Assembly (NCBI GenBank): GCA_030428695.1
Contig: JAUIEM010000028.1
Span: 1-38,999, forward strand
Source: a bacterium
GTDB lineage: Bacteria; Planctomycetota; J058; JAJDCP01
Length of the DNA stretch: 38,999 nt
Direction of reading: 5' to 3'
Of the stretch, positions 8,659 to 14,824 are shown in pieces. The notes below the pieces were generated by a model, which saw only the letters and a program-made list of their open reading frames with translations, was not told the DNA's origin and searched no databases. The position numbers and the translations under genes were made by a program. Each line of letters opens with the position of its first letter. Within the stretch, counting starts at the first letter, position 1.

Positions 8659-8682
8659 AGGGTCTCGCTTTCCATCCTCCAC

Positions 8683-8711
8683 AGGATAGCAGATAGGTCC
8701 AGGTTGGTCCA
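8683..8711 (-). promoter_or_regulatory. Candidate leftward promoter for the MerR-type gene
   Basis: Reading the minus strand, TGGACC (8706-8711) and TATCCT (8683-8688) are 17 bp apart; each matches four of six consensus positions. The -35 box coincides with one of the GGTCCA repeats, as expected if that repeat is an operator. Confidence 0.35.
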
Positions 8712-8766
8712 TTTAGGCGTTGACGAGACCAGTCCAGTCAAGTACAGTTAGGTCCACAAAGGTCTA
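8695..8766 (+). repeat. Cluster of AGGTCCA-like boxes in a divergent promoter region
   Basis: Four similar heptamers occur in 72 bp in the same orientation: AGGTCCA at 8695-8701, TGGTCCA at 8705-8711, AGGTCCA at 8750-8756 and AGGTCTA at 8760-8766. They flank a plus-strand promoter and overlap a minus-strand one between two divergent genes. The arrangement suggests cooperative operator sites, perhaps for the adjacent MerR-type protein. Confidence 0.5.
8720..8748 (+). promoter_or_regulatory. Candidate rightward promoter for the accessory island
   Basis: TTGACG (8720-8725) and TACAGT (8743-8748) with a 17-bp spacer match five and four of six sigma-70 consensus positions. The promoter faces the gene starting at 8812 and is bracketed by AGGTCCA-like boxes. 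Confidence 0.5.
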
Positions 8767-8811
8767 GCAGCCTTTTCGGGTCAACGGGTTTAGAACTAGG
8801 AAGGAAACACC

Positions 8812-9045
8812 ATGCGCATTCTGAAGTACGAGGGCCAGTCGGCCCACCTGGAGATGGATCAGGCAGACGCCGCGCTCATTGCGACCGCCTGCCGACGGGC
8901 CACGCTCGACATCGAGGCCGGCCCCGACGTCGCCCTCGCCGCCACCATGTTTGAGCTGCTCAGCGACGTGCTGGGCGCTCAGGGCTTCATGGTCCGGCCG
9001 GCTGGATTCGAGGACAACATCCTCCAGTTGCGACGAAGCGGATAG
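8812..9045 (+). CDS. Small hypothetical protein of the accessory island
   Basis: A 77-residue protein (MRILKYEGQSAHLEMDQAD) on the strand opposite to the structural genes. A GGAAGGA ribosome binding site lies about 8 nt before the ATG, and a candidate promoter is found at 8720-8748. It reads as a short beta-strand followed by two helices (ADAALIATACRRATLDIEA; ALAATMFELLSDVLG). No family is recognised. It is the first gene of the plus-strand accessory segment and could be co-regulated with the divergent MerR-type gene. Confidence 0.6.
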   Translation: MRILKYEGQSAHLEMDQADAALIATACRRATLDIEAGPDVALAATMFELLSDVLGAQGFMVRPAGFEDNILQLRRSG

Positions 9046-9063
9046 CGCGTATGCAGATCGCGC

Positions 9064-9093
9064 TTGACACGTACGCGGATCGTCTGTTATCTT
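9064..9093 (+). promoter_or_regulatory. Strong sigma-70-like promoter for the two-gene accessory operon
   Basis: A perfect TTGACA (9064-9069) and TATCTT (9088-9093) are separated by 18 bp. The start codon of the downstream gene is at 9167. A private consensus-like promoter on the opposite strand inside a late region is typical of lysogenically expressed accessory (moron) genes. Confidence 0.6.
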
Positions 9094-9166
9094 CAGTCGC
9101 AATGACAAAAGAAAGGTCTCGGGCGCTGGAACGCACGAGACCATTGCATGGAAGGACACAGCTCCC

Positions 9167-9718
9167 ATGCCCTCTAAGGGTACCGCACCAACCACCCAGA
9201 AATCCGTCCGCAGCGAAGTCCGCGCCTGGATTCGCGCAGCGCTCGATGGTGAAGACGCCATCGAGCTGCCATTCCTCACCGAGCAGGCCTGCACGCACTT
9301 CGCGAAGCAGCCCAAGGTCGTCGAGCGCTACTTCCAGGAGAACTTCCGCCAGATGGTCTACAGCGAAGCGCAGTCCGTTGTCGCCACGACGCGGACCGCG
9401 ACCAGCACGCACATCCAGCTGGGTGACGAGCTCGTCACGCGCGAGGAACTCACGAAGCGGGCGAAGAAGAGCCGCTGGTCCAGCTGGATGGAGCACGTCG
9501 GCGAGCGGCACATCCGCCTGCCGAAGATGACGCGCGACGACCTGCTGAAAGCGGCGGGCGAGCGGCGGCAGCGGGCGTCGATCGACATCTCCCGCGCCAT
9601 GCTGATGGAACGGCTCGCCGAGCAGCTGGAGGATGGCGAGACCGTCGAGGACCGCTACACCGACGAGGACATCGACCGTATCTTGAATGAAATCACCGAG
9701 GAGGCCACCGATGAGTAA
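9167..9718 (+). CDS. Hypothetical protein, first gene of the accessory operon
   Basis: A 183-residue, highly charged soluble protein (MPSKGTAPTTQKSVRSEVRAW). AAGGA lies about 10 nt before the ATG. The N-terminal half is helical with an LTEQACTHFAKQPKVVERYF segment that resembles a DNA-binding helical bundle. The central part contains KKSRWSSWMEHVGERHIRLPKMTRDDLLKA, and the C-terminus is acidic (DRYTDEDIDRILNEITEEATDE). It overlaps the next gene by 8 nt, so the two are translated together and probably act together. No family is recognised. Confidence 0.65.
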   Translation: MPSKGTAPTTQKSVRSEVRAWIRAALDGEDAIELPFLTEQACTHFAKQPKVVERYFQENFRQMVYSEAQSVVATTRTATSTHIQLGDELVTREELTKRAKKSRWSSWMEHVGERHIRLPKMTRDDLLKAAGERRQRASIDISRAMLMERLAEQLEDGETVEDRYTDEDIDRILNEITEEATDE

Positions 9719-10406
9719 GAGTATCTTCGCCGACGTCAGCAGCGAGCTGTACACCACCTACCGCGTCGTCATCGCCTTCCGCGACCGCCTGGTGGGCGGC
9801 ATCCCGAAGTCACCCGACGTGATCGACGGCTGGATTCGCACCAGCACCGGCGTCGACGACGTCGAAGAGCGCCGCCAGATGCTGCTCCGCACCCTCCAGG
9901 AGCTGGGCGCCGATGTCGACGGCGACACGAGCTACGACGATCTGGTCGCCGCCTCCAAGCAGCTGGCCGTCAACCAGGGCACCGGCTTCAAGCAGGACGA
10001 GCAGGGCCTCTACATCGAGGACCGCCAGGTGAAGGCCATGCTGAAGGAGTGCACAAACATCTTGTTTGCCGGCGAGCGCTGGGGCAAGACCCGCAAGGGG
10101 CCGAAGTCGTTCCTGGCTGAGCGCGTCTTCGTCAGCCCTGCCCGGATTCACCTGGAGCGCATGAAGCCGGACGGCGCGGATCTCTTCATCGGCCACGTCA
10201 GCGGGCCCCAGGGGCCACAGTCGACCTTGCAGCACTACGAGTTCGTCGAGCAGGCGCAGATCGAGTTTGAGGTACAGGTCGTCAAGGACGTCATCGAGCC
10301 GCAGCACTGGCCACAGATCTGGCTCCTGGCCCAGGAGAACGGCCTGGGGGCCAAGCGCTCGCAGTCCTTCGGCCGCTTCGACGTCGTCGCCTTCGAGCCG
10401 GTGTAG
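9711..10406 (+). CDS. Accessory-operon protein with a RAMP-like glycine-rich C-terminal loop
   Basis: A 231-residue protein beginning MSKSIFADVSSELYTTYRVV. The ATG at 9711 follows GAGGAGG at a 6-nt spacing and overlaps the preceding gene. The N-terminal strand YRVVIAFRDRLVGGIPKSP, a helical middle with charged turns (GERWGKTRKGPKSFLAERVFV), a GHVSGPQGPQSTL element and the C-terminal GLGAKRSQSFGRFDVVAFE can be seen. The last element resembles the G-x-G-x-x-R-S-x-x-F-G-R loop found near the end of ferredoxin-fold RAMP proteins (Cas5/Cas6/Csm-type), which bind RNA. That resemblance is from eye only; the rest of the protein is not recognised. A repeat-rich non-coding segment follows directly. Confidence 0.6.
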   Translation: MSKSIFADVSSELYTTYRVVIAFRDRLVGGIPKSPDVIDGWIRTSTGVDDVEERRQMLLRTLQELGADVDGDTSYDDLVAASKQLAVNQGTGFKQDEQGLYIEDRQVKAMLKECTNILFAGERWGKTRKGPKSFLAERVFVSPARIHLERMKPDGADLFIGHVSGPQGPQSTLQHYEFVEQAQIEFEVQVVKDVIEPQHWPQIWLLAQENGLGAKRSQSFGRFDVVAFEPV

Positions 10407-10797
10407 CCATGTCGCCCAACAGATCAAATCACTTCGGCGCGACAGGTCTAGCTCCGTCAGTTCGCGACGTGTCTCGCCACGACGACTCGTCATGTCTAGT
10501 TGCGTCAGTTCGCGACGTGTCTCCCCACGTCACCGCGACTTGTCATCGCGTGCCTCGTCATGTCCGGCCTTCGCGCCGCATGCCAGAACGACCAGCCTCG
10601 TCCATCCTGGCCTTGACTCGCCCGGCCACGTCACCGCGACTTGCCTGGCCAAGCCCTTTCCTGCCACGCCTCGTCGCGCCATAGCGACAAGCCAAGCCAC
10701 GGCAAGGCAACGCATGTCATAGCGACCTGCCGCGTCCGCCCGAGGCAGCACAAGGCGCGTTGACTGTTCTATCCCTTACCAGTCACGCCGCCACAAC
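10407..10797 (+). repeat. Non-coding segment built from shuffled short repeats
   Basis: This roughly 390-bp stretch after the accessory operon has open frames on both strands, but none has a ribosome binding site or a plausible protein. It contains CGTCAGTTCGCGACGTGTCT twice (from 10456 and 10504, 48 bp apart, each preceded by a GTCTAG word), CCACGTCACCGCGACTTG twice (near 10523 and 10624), and repeated CTCGTCATGTC and CATAGCGAC words. The GCGAC, GTCA and CACG words recur throughout, so the segment looks like degenerate, rearranged copies of one family. Possible roles are a structured RNA, a protein-binding array or a recombination hot spot. Confidence 0.55.
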
Positions 10798-10799
10798 AG

Positions 10800-10825
10800 A
10801 ACCCCCGGTCATTGGGCCGGGGGTT
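10800..10825. terminator. Hairpin terminator between convergent operons
   Basis: AACCCCCGG (10800-10808) pairs with CCGGGGGTT (10817-10825) around an 8-nt loop. It lies at the end of the plus-strand accessory segment and at the end of the minus-strand late operon, whose last gene stops in the loop. Neither side has a long T-run, so efficiency is uncertain; it could serve both directions. Confidence 0.6.
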
Positions 10826-10952
10826 CGTCGTATCGCCGTGTAATCAGCTTGGCCAGCCGCAACCAGGCGCGGCGTTCCGCCTGGGCGTCCTCCGCCGCGG
10901 CCAGCTGGAGGTAGCAGGCCCGCAGCTGCGCCTTGAATTCGCGCTCAGTCAT
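10809..10952 (-). CDS. Small last gene of the capsid-to-tail operon
   Basis: A 47-residue charged helical protein (MTEREFKAQLRACYLQLAAA) ending PPAQ. The ATG at 10952 overlaps the stop of the chaperone frameshift product and has AGGAG at a 7-nt spacing, so it is very likely expressed. Its stop codon lies in the loop of the downstream terminator hairpin. In other siphoviruses this position, after the G/GT chaperones, often holds small tail-assembly accessory genes. No motif is recognisable. Confidence 0.6.
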   Translation of the reverse strand: MTEREFKAQLRACYLQLAAAEDAQAERRAWLRLAKLITRRYDEPPAQ

Positions 10953-11301
10953 CCTTCTGCTCCTGCATCCGGCGCTGCTTCGCCATCGCCAGCTCCGCCT
11001 CGATGTCCTGCACCTGGTCGTGCCAGCGGTTCAACGTGAGGTGTTTCTGCTCGGGGTCGCGCTTCAGCTCTTGCCACGCCTGCCGGAACTGGTGGACCTC
11101 CAGCAGCGACCCCACCCAGCCGGCCGGGTTGCGCTCGTAAATCTCCAGCCACGCCTCCGATGGGCTCAGGTGGAACTGCTGGCAGACGTTGAGCACCAAC
11201 AGCAGCCGGCCCAGCTCGGGGTCGGCTGCTAGGAGCTCGGCGTCCTCGGTCCCACCAGGTCGATAACTCGGGTCGAGGAGTTGGTAGAGGAGCCGTTGCC
11301 G
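10945..11301 (-). CDS. Tail assembly chaperone extension (GT-type), reached by -1 frameshifting
   Basis: This frame lies one base back from the preceding chaperone and is open from the GGGAAAC slippery heptamer to the stop at 10945. A -1 slip at 11301-11307 would add 118 residues (from RQRLLYQLL to QEQKDD) to 147 residues of the upstream protein, giving a fusion of about 265 residues. The frame lacks a good ATG start of its own; an internal TTG at 11199 has no clear ribosome binding site. The extension is helical and includes FHLSPSEAWLEIYERNPAGW and a charged coiled coil. In lambda-like phages the GT fusion binds the tape measure protein and recruits tail-tube subunits. Confidence 0.8.
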   Translation of the reverse strand, partial: RQRLLYQLLDPSYRPGGTEDAELLAADPELGRLLLVLNVCQQFHLSPSEAWLEIYERNPAGWVGSLLEVHQFRQAWQELKRDPEQKHLTLNRWHDQVQDIEAELAMAKQRRMQEQKDD

Positions 11302-11741
11302 TTTCCCGGGTTCTCATCCTCGTCCACGAAGAGCTCCGGCTTCGTCAGCCGCAGGATCGCCCGGCAGGCCCACTCCTGCGTCTCGGCATCGAGGTCGCCA
11401 CGCGCCGCGTCGTTCAACTTCTCCTGGTACTCTGGGCCCTCCCAGCCGACCAGGCCGTGCCGCAGCAGCGTGAAGCGGTCGTAGCCCGTCAACGGGTCCT
11501 GCTGCGCCGCCTCCAACTCGTCCTCGTCGACGTCGGCCGCCGCCAGCGCGTCCTCGCGGTTCTCCCGCCGCAGCGCGACCAGGATGTCGGCGCTGTAGTC
11601 GTTCATGTGCTGGCGCGCCCGCGCGCTGGCCGTTTCCTGAGCGTCCTCCAGCTGCTTCCAACTCAGCTTCTGCAGCTGGAAACGGTTGCCCGGCTCGTGT
11701 GGCACCTCGACCCACTCGCGCACCTTCGTCACCAATGCCAT
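11229..11741 (-). CDS. Tail assembly chaperone (G-type)
   Basis: A 170-residue acidic, helix-rich protein starting MALVTKVREWVEVPHEPG. It lies between the tail-tube genes and the tape measure gene, the invariant position of the G-type chaperone. It has the expected two-frame organisation with a slippery site near its 3' end. The N-terminal part (WVEVPHEPGNRFQLQKLSWKQLEDA) is the tail-protein-like strand pattern and the C-terminus is a Gly/Asn/Ser linker ahead of the stop. Made in excess without frameshifting, such proteins coat the tape measure before tube polymerisation. The assignment rests on synteny and on the frameshift signal. Confidence 0.8.
   Translation of the reverse strand: MALVTKVREWVEVPHEPGNRFQLQKLSWKQLEDAQETASARARQHMNDYSADILVALRRENREDALAAADVDEDELEAAQQDPLTGYDRFTLLRHGLVGWEGPEYQEKLNDAARGDLDAETQEWACRAILRLTKPELFVDEDENPGNGNGSSTNSSTRVIDLVGPRTPSS
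11301..11307 (-). promoter_or_regulatory. Programmed -1 ribosomal frameshift site GGGAAAC
   Basis: On the minus strand the heptamer reads G GGA AAC in the register of the chaperone gene, exactly the X XXY YYZ pattern used for -1 slippage in many siphovirus tail chaperones. After the slip the new frame stays open for 118 codons. Confidence 0.85.
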
Positions 11742-11817
11742 CCGCGTTCCTCTCTCCGATTCCGTGCCAAATACCGCCCGGGCGCAGGGTCCCGCCCCAC
11801 GCCCAGGCCCTCAACGC

Positions 11818-12222
11818 CTACGACTCCGAGATCGCCCCCGTCCAGGCCACGATCACCGTCAGCTTCGTCACCGTGCCGCGGGCCATCTGCTTGGTCTTTT
11901 TCCGGATGATGACCTCGCCCGTCGCCGTCTCGCCGCCGTCGGCCACCGAGATCGAGCGCGTCTCGCCGACACTGTTGGCGAAGGTCGCCTCCACCGTCGA
12001 GCTGGTGTCGTCGAAGAAGAAGACGAGCGTGATGTCGTCGCCCTGCTTCAAGCCGGTGAAGAGCTGCTCGACCCAGCTATCGCCGGCCGTCGTGCCCTCC
12101 TCCAGCACCGCCTCGATGCCGATGCCGCTGATCGACTGCAGGTACTGGCTCAGGTTGACCAGTGAGCCGCCCTCGTCGTCGTCGATCTGGAAGACGACGT
12201 CGTCAAATCCATACTTCGCCAT
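11818..12222 (-). CDS. Tail tube-like protein, shorter paralogue
   Basis: A 134-residue protein beginning MAKYGFDDVVFQIDDDEGG. It shares the start MAKYG-DDV and a later G(D)SWVEQ element with the 246-residue protein encoded immediately upstream, so the two appear to be paralogues. Its pattern of alternating strands (DDITLVFFFDDTSSTVEATF; TVTKLTVIVAWTG) fits the beta-barrel fold of tail-tube subunits. It lies directly before the tail chaperones. Either it is the main tube subunit and the neighbour a longer decorated form, or the reverse; sequence alone does not decide. Confidence 0.7.
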   Translation of the reverse strand: MAKYGFDDVVFQIDDDEGGSLVNLSQYLQSISGIGIEAVLEEGTTAGDSWVEQLFTGLKQGDDITLVFFFDDTSSTVEATFANSVGETRSISVADGGETATGEVIIRKKTKQMARGTVTKLTVIVAWTGAISES

Positions 12223-12237
12223 TGCTCTCGCCTCTCG

Positions 12238-12978
12238 TTAGTGCCGGGCGTACCCGACCATGAAGCTGATCGACTGACCCGACCCGGTCCCGTTGAAGGT
12301 CCAGTCCGAGGCCAGGTAGCGGTTGATCGTGCCGGTGTCCAGCACCCGCTCAGCCGCCGGCGCGGCCGCCACGTCGGTGAAGGTCGCCGCCGCCACGTAG
12401 GTCACATCGTCGGCCGAGTGCAGCGCCCGCACCGTCACATCGTCGTAGCCGCCCAGGTCCAGCGCCGTCACCTGCAAATAGGCCGCGCCGCCGTTGCTGC
12501 TTGACGCGCCGTTGTCGACACCGCTGCTCTCGGTGTCGCCGTCGGCCGTCTCCTCGCTGAGCTCGTGCAGGATCAGGCCCTCGTCGTAGCGCCCGCTGCC
12601 GCTGAAGTCGGCCGCGATCTTCGACAGCGCTCCGCGGCTCAGCGTCTTGGTGTGCTTCATTTGGAACGGCCCTGCCAGGCCGTCGAAGCTCTGGCCAATC
12701 GCGTTGCCCTTGACGCAGAAGCACATCACCCGCTCCGCGCCGTCCTGGCCGCTCAGCGCGTCCAGTGAGGCGTTCGTCGCGTCGTCGATCCAGCCGTTCT
12801 GGCTGGCGCTCCACTGGTAGAGCCCAACCGGCTCCTGCTCGACCCAGCTGTCGCCGAAGCCGTGCGTTTCCTCCAGCAGCGCCTCCGGCCCGTCGAGCGT
12901 GATGTCCGCCAGCAGTCCAGCCAGCGAGTAGCCGTCGACGAGCCAGAAACTGACGTCGTCCGAGCCGTACTTCGCCAT
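12238..12978 (-). CDS. Major tail tube protein, longer paralogue
   Basis: A 246-residue protein beginning MAKYGSDDVSFWLVDGYSL. The N-terminal 150 residues have the tail-tube style, with DSWVEQEPVGLYQWSASQNGW and KHTKTLSRGALSKIAADFSGSGRYD elements. The C-terminal 90 residues form a separate beta-rich domain (YLQVTALDLGGYDDVTVRAL...FMVGYARH) that could project from the tail surface. It is followed 15 nt later by a shorter paralogue. The upstream genes are the tail-completion cluster, as expected for the tube-forming subunit. Confidence 0.75.
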   Translation of the reverse strand: MAKYGSDDVSFWLVDGYSLAGLLADITLDGPEALLEETHGFGDSWVEQEPVGLYQWSASQNGWIDDATNASLDALSGQDGAERVMCFCVKGNAIGQSFDGLAGPFQMKHTKTLSRGALSKIAADFSGSGRYDEGLILHELSEETADGDTESSGVDNGASSSNGGAAYLQVTALDLGGYDDVTVRALHSADDVTYVAAATFTDVAAAPAAERVLDTGTINRYLASDWTFNGTGSGQSISFMVGYARH

Positions 12979-12980
12979 GC

Positions 12981-13181
12981 CTACTCCTCGCCCTCTGCCG
13001 CGTCCTCAGCGGCCTCGTCGACGAGCTCGATGTGGCCCTGCTCCAGCAGCCACGGCCGGCTCTTCGTCGGGATGTCGTCGACCACCTCGCCGGCGGCCGC
13101 CTCTTTCCACTCCCAGTTCTCACGGTTGGCCCGCACGTTCGTCGGGTACTTGAGGTCGCTAAGCGCCCGAAACTTCGGCAT
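12981..13181 (-). CDS. Small tail-region protein
   Basis: A 66-residue acidic protein (MPKFRALSDLKYPTNVRANRE) with an acidic tail (ELVDEAAEDAAEGEE). GGAGG lies 5 nt before the ATG at 13181, so this start is preferred to the longer frame. It overlaps the end of the Cys-rich gene upstream. The layout, with a WEWKEAAAGEVVDDIP core, is like small phage proteins found near head-tail connector genes, but no family is recognised. Confidence 0.65.
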   Translation of the reverse strand: MPKFRALSDLKYPTNVRANRENWEWKEAAAGEVVDDIPTKSRPWLLEQGHIELVDEAAEDAAEGEE

Positions 13182-13410
13182 CCGCGCCTCCCTCCTGGAG
13201 CCGGACCAGCTGGTCCTCGGCCGGCCACTCGTTGCCACACTGCAGGCAGACGATGAAGTCGCCCGAGCCGGCCGTCGCAATCCGGTCCAGCGCCTCGCTG
13301 CCGCACTTCCGGCACCGCGGTGCTTCCGCCGGCGGCGTTGTCGTCGCCAGCGCGCTCAGGGCGTCCAGCGCAATCTGGAGCAGCGCCCGCTCCTGCTGGT
13401 TCAGCGTCAT
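13159..13410 (-). CDS. Small zinc-ribbon protein in the tail-completion cluster
   Basis: An 83-residue protein with two CxxC knuckles, CRKCG (residues about 33-37) and CLQCG (about 55-59), which probably bind one zinc ion. The N-terminus is helical (LNQQERALLQIALDALSAL). The ATG at 13410 overlaps the previous stop (ATGA), so expression is translationally coupled. Its 3' end overlaps the next gene by 23 nt. No family is recognised beyond the zinc ribbon. Confidence 0.65.
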   Translation of the reverse strand: MTLNQQERALLQIALDALSALATTTPPAEAPRCRKCGSEALDRIATAGSGDFIVCLQCGNEWPAEDQLVRLQEGGADAEVSGA

Positions 13411-13676
13411 GGCGTCTGCAGCTCCTTCACCTTGGCGAACCAGCGCTGCTGCGTCTCGAAATCGAGGTAGCGCAGCTCCAGACGCCGGTAGCCGGTGTAG
13501 GCCTGGTTGACCCAGCCATCCCCGTCCGGTGGCAACTCCGCGATCTCCGCTTCGATAGACGTGCCGTGTTTCGCCAATCTCACCTTGCCGTCGCGGATGT
13601 CAGCGGCCAGCTGCTCCATGAGCTGCAGCCATTCCCCTACCTCGGGGTCGAGTGTGACGCTGTCTGCAACCGTCAT
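13407..13676 (-). CDS. Hypothetical tail-completion cluster protein
   Basis: An 89-residue soluble protein (MTVADSVTLDPEVGEWLQLM). The ATG at 13676 forms an ATGA overlap with the preceding gene and is preferred to the in-frame GTG 18 nt upstream. The C-terminal half contains conserved-looking aromatic residues (GWVNQAYTGYRRLELRYLDF). It is in the cluster between the DUF3168-type gene and the tail-tube genes, so a tail terminator or accessory role is possible. Confidence 0.6.
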   Translation of the reverse strand: MTVADSVTLDPEVGEWLQLMEQLAADIRDGKVRLAKHGTSIEAEIAELPPDGDGWVNQAYTGYRRLELRYLDFETQQRWFAKVKELQTP

Positions 13677-14053
13677 GAGTGGACAAACCACCATTCCTGC
13701 ATGTGCCGGTAGAGGCCGCTGTCGGCGTCCCGACTATCCATCTCGTTCCACAGCCGCACCTCGTGCAGGTCGACGGTGTTGCCGGCCATCCCCAGCAGCG
13801 CCGCCCGGGCCGCGGCGGCGCTCGCTTTGGCGCTGGCATAGGTCTCGGCCCAGTGGTCGACCTGGATGCCGCTGCGCTGAGCGTGGACCGTCCGGTCAAC
13901 GGCCTGCTCGACCGGCGCCGTGATCGTCGAATAGGTGACGCAGGGAAATGTCGCGTCCGTCGGGAAGCTCAGCGGGTAGATGCGGTCGCCAATGACCACC
14001 CCGACGCCGGCATCGTCCTCCAGCGCGCTCACCAGGTCCTCCTGGAGCGTCAT
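13673..14053 (-). CDS. Tail completion / terminator protein, DUF3168-like
   Basis: A 126-residue protein with the order typical of DUF3168 proteins: an N-terminal helix (LQEDLVSALEDDAGVG), the IYPLSFPTDATFPCVTY segment with a Pro-rich turn, central strands and a helix (YASAKASAAAARAALLGM), then strands to the end. These proteins cap the head-proximal end of the tail. It begins with an ATGA overlap after an HK97-gp10-like gene, exactly the usual order. Confidence 0.8.
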   Translation of the reverse strand: MTLQEDLVSALEDDAGVGVVIGDRIYPLSFPTDATFPCVTYSTITAPVEQAVDRTVHAQRSGIQVDHWAETYASAKASAAAARAALLGMAGNTVDLHEVRLWNEMDSRDADSGLYRHMQEWWFVHS

Positions 14054-14439
14054 GCGCCCAACCTCGCCAGCTGCGACCGCAATTCAGCCGCCACCGTCGC
14101 CAGGACCGCGTCGCGGTTCGTGGCAAGCGCCGGCCGCAAATAGGGCTGGGGGGGCTGGTTGTAGCGCCGCCCCAGGCTGTCCAGGCCGACGAAGCCGTAC
14201 TCGATCCGCCGCGCATAGACGACGTTCGTGCCAACGACCGCCGTCGCGCCGCGCACCTCGGTGTGAATCGAGCGCGCCAGCGTGCCAGTGACCTTCGGCA
14301 CCCGCACCTTCGCGTCCGCCTCGACGATCAGCGCGCCGGTGTAAAGGGCCGCGCCCAGCGCTTGCTCCTGCAGCCCGGCCTCCAGCCGCTCGATCCGCTG
14401 CACCAGGGCGTCCAGCCCCTTGAGCTTAAGCGCCAGCAT
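14050..14439 (-). CDS. HK97 gp10-like tail-completion protein
   Basis: A 129-residue protein starting MLALKLKGLDALVQRIERLE. It has the helix, then EADAKVRVPKVTGTLARSIHTEV, then VVGTNVVYARRIEYG and QPYLRPAL, the well-known signature of HK97-gp10 family head-tail or tail-joining proteins. It overlaps the head-closure gene by 14 nt and the DUF3168-like gene by an ATGA. The order head adaptor, closure, gp10-like, terminator is canonical for siphoviruses. Confidence 0.88.
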   Translation of the reverse strand: MLALKLKGLDALVQRIERLEAGLQEQALGAALYTGALIVEADAKVRVPKVTGTLARSIHTEVRGATAVVGTNVVYARRIEYGFVGLDSLGRRYNQPPQPYLRPALATNRDAVLATVAAELRSQLARLGA

Positions 14440-14803
14440 TGCGAACCACCCGGATGGGCAGATAGGTCGAGGCCGACTGCGAATCGTGCAGCGCCGCCAG
14501 GATGTCGTACTGGATACCGTCGATGACGACCGTGTGCTCGTTGGTGATGCTGGGGTAGGAGCCGGCCAGCGCGACCAGCTTCTGCGCCTCTGGGTACGCG
14601 CCCCAGAGGTTGCGCCGCTCGGTCGAGCCCTTCTCGCTGACGGCGCAGCTGAGCCCGACGTGCCCCGCCAGGTCGTTCCAATCCGGAATCTCCTGGCCGT
14701 AGCTATCGCGCGTCGGCGTGTTCTCCTGGATCGTGCAGGTCGCCGGGAAATGCCCCGGCAAGGCCGCGTGCACGCTGGGGTGAATGATCGATCGGAGCGC
14801 CAC
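14426..14803 (-). CDS. Head closure / head-tail joining protein
   Basis: A 125-residue protein with the beta-barrel style of SPP1 gp16/lambda FII-type head-closure proteins: FPATCTIQENTPTRDSYGQ, a short strand pair GHVGLSCAV, then HTVVIDGIQYDILAALHDSQ and a terminal strand. It follows the head-tail adaptor gene. It would seal the portal after packaging and dock the tail. Confidence 0.75.
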   Translation of the reverse strand: MALRSIIHPSVHAALPGHFPATCTIQENTPTRDSYGQEIPDWNDLAGHVGLSCAVSEKGSTERRNLWGAYPEAQKLVALAGSYPSITNEHTVVIDGIQYDILAALHDSQSASTYLPIRVVRNAGA

Positions 14804-14824
14804 GTCCCGCCTCCTCTCCCTGCA

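Noticed and set aside
10409..10751. Protein-coding frames on both strands of the repeat segment
   Set aside because: No ribosome binding sites; the predicted peptides are low-complexity Ser/Arg/Pro- or Arg/Gly/Ala-rich translations of the repeats.
10407..10797. CRISPR or other guide-RNA array
   Set aside because: Repeats differ in length and order with no regular spacer size, and no cas or Tas-like effector gene is adjacent.
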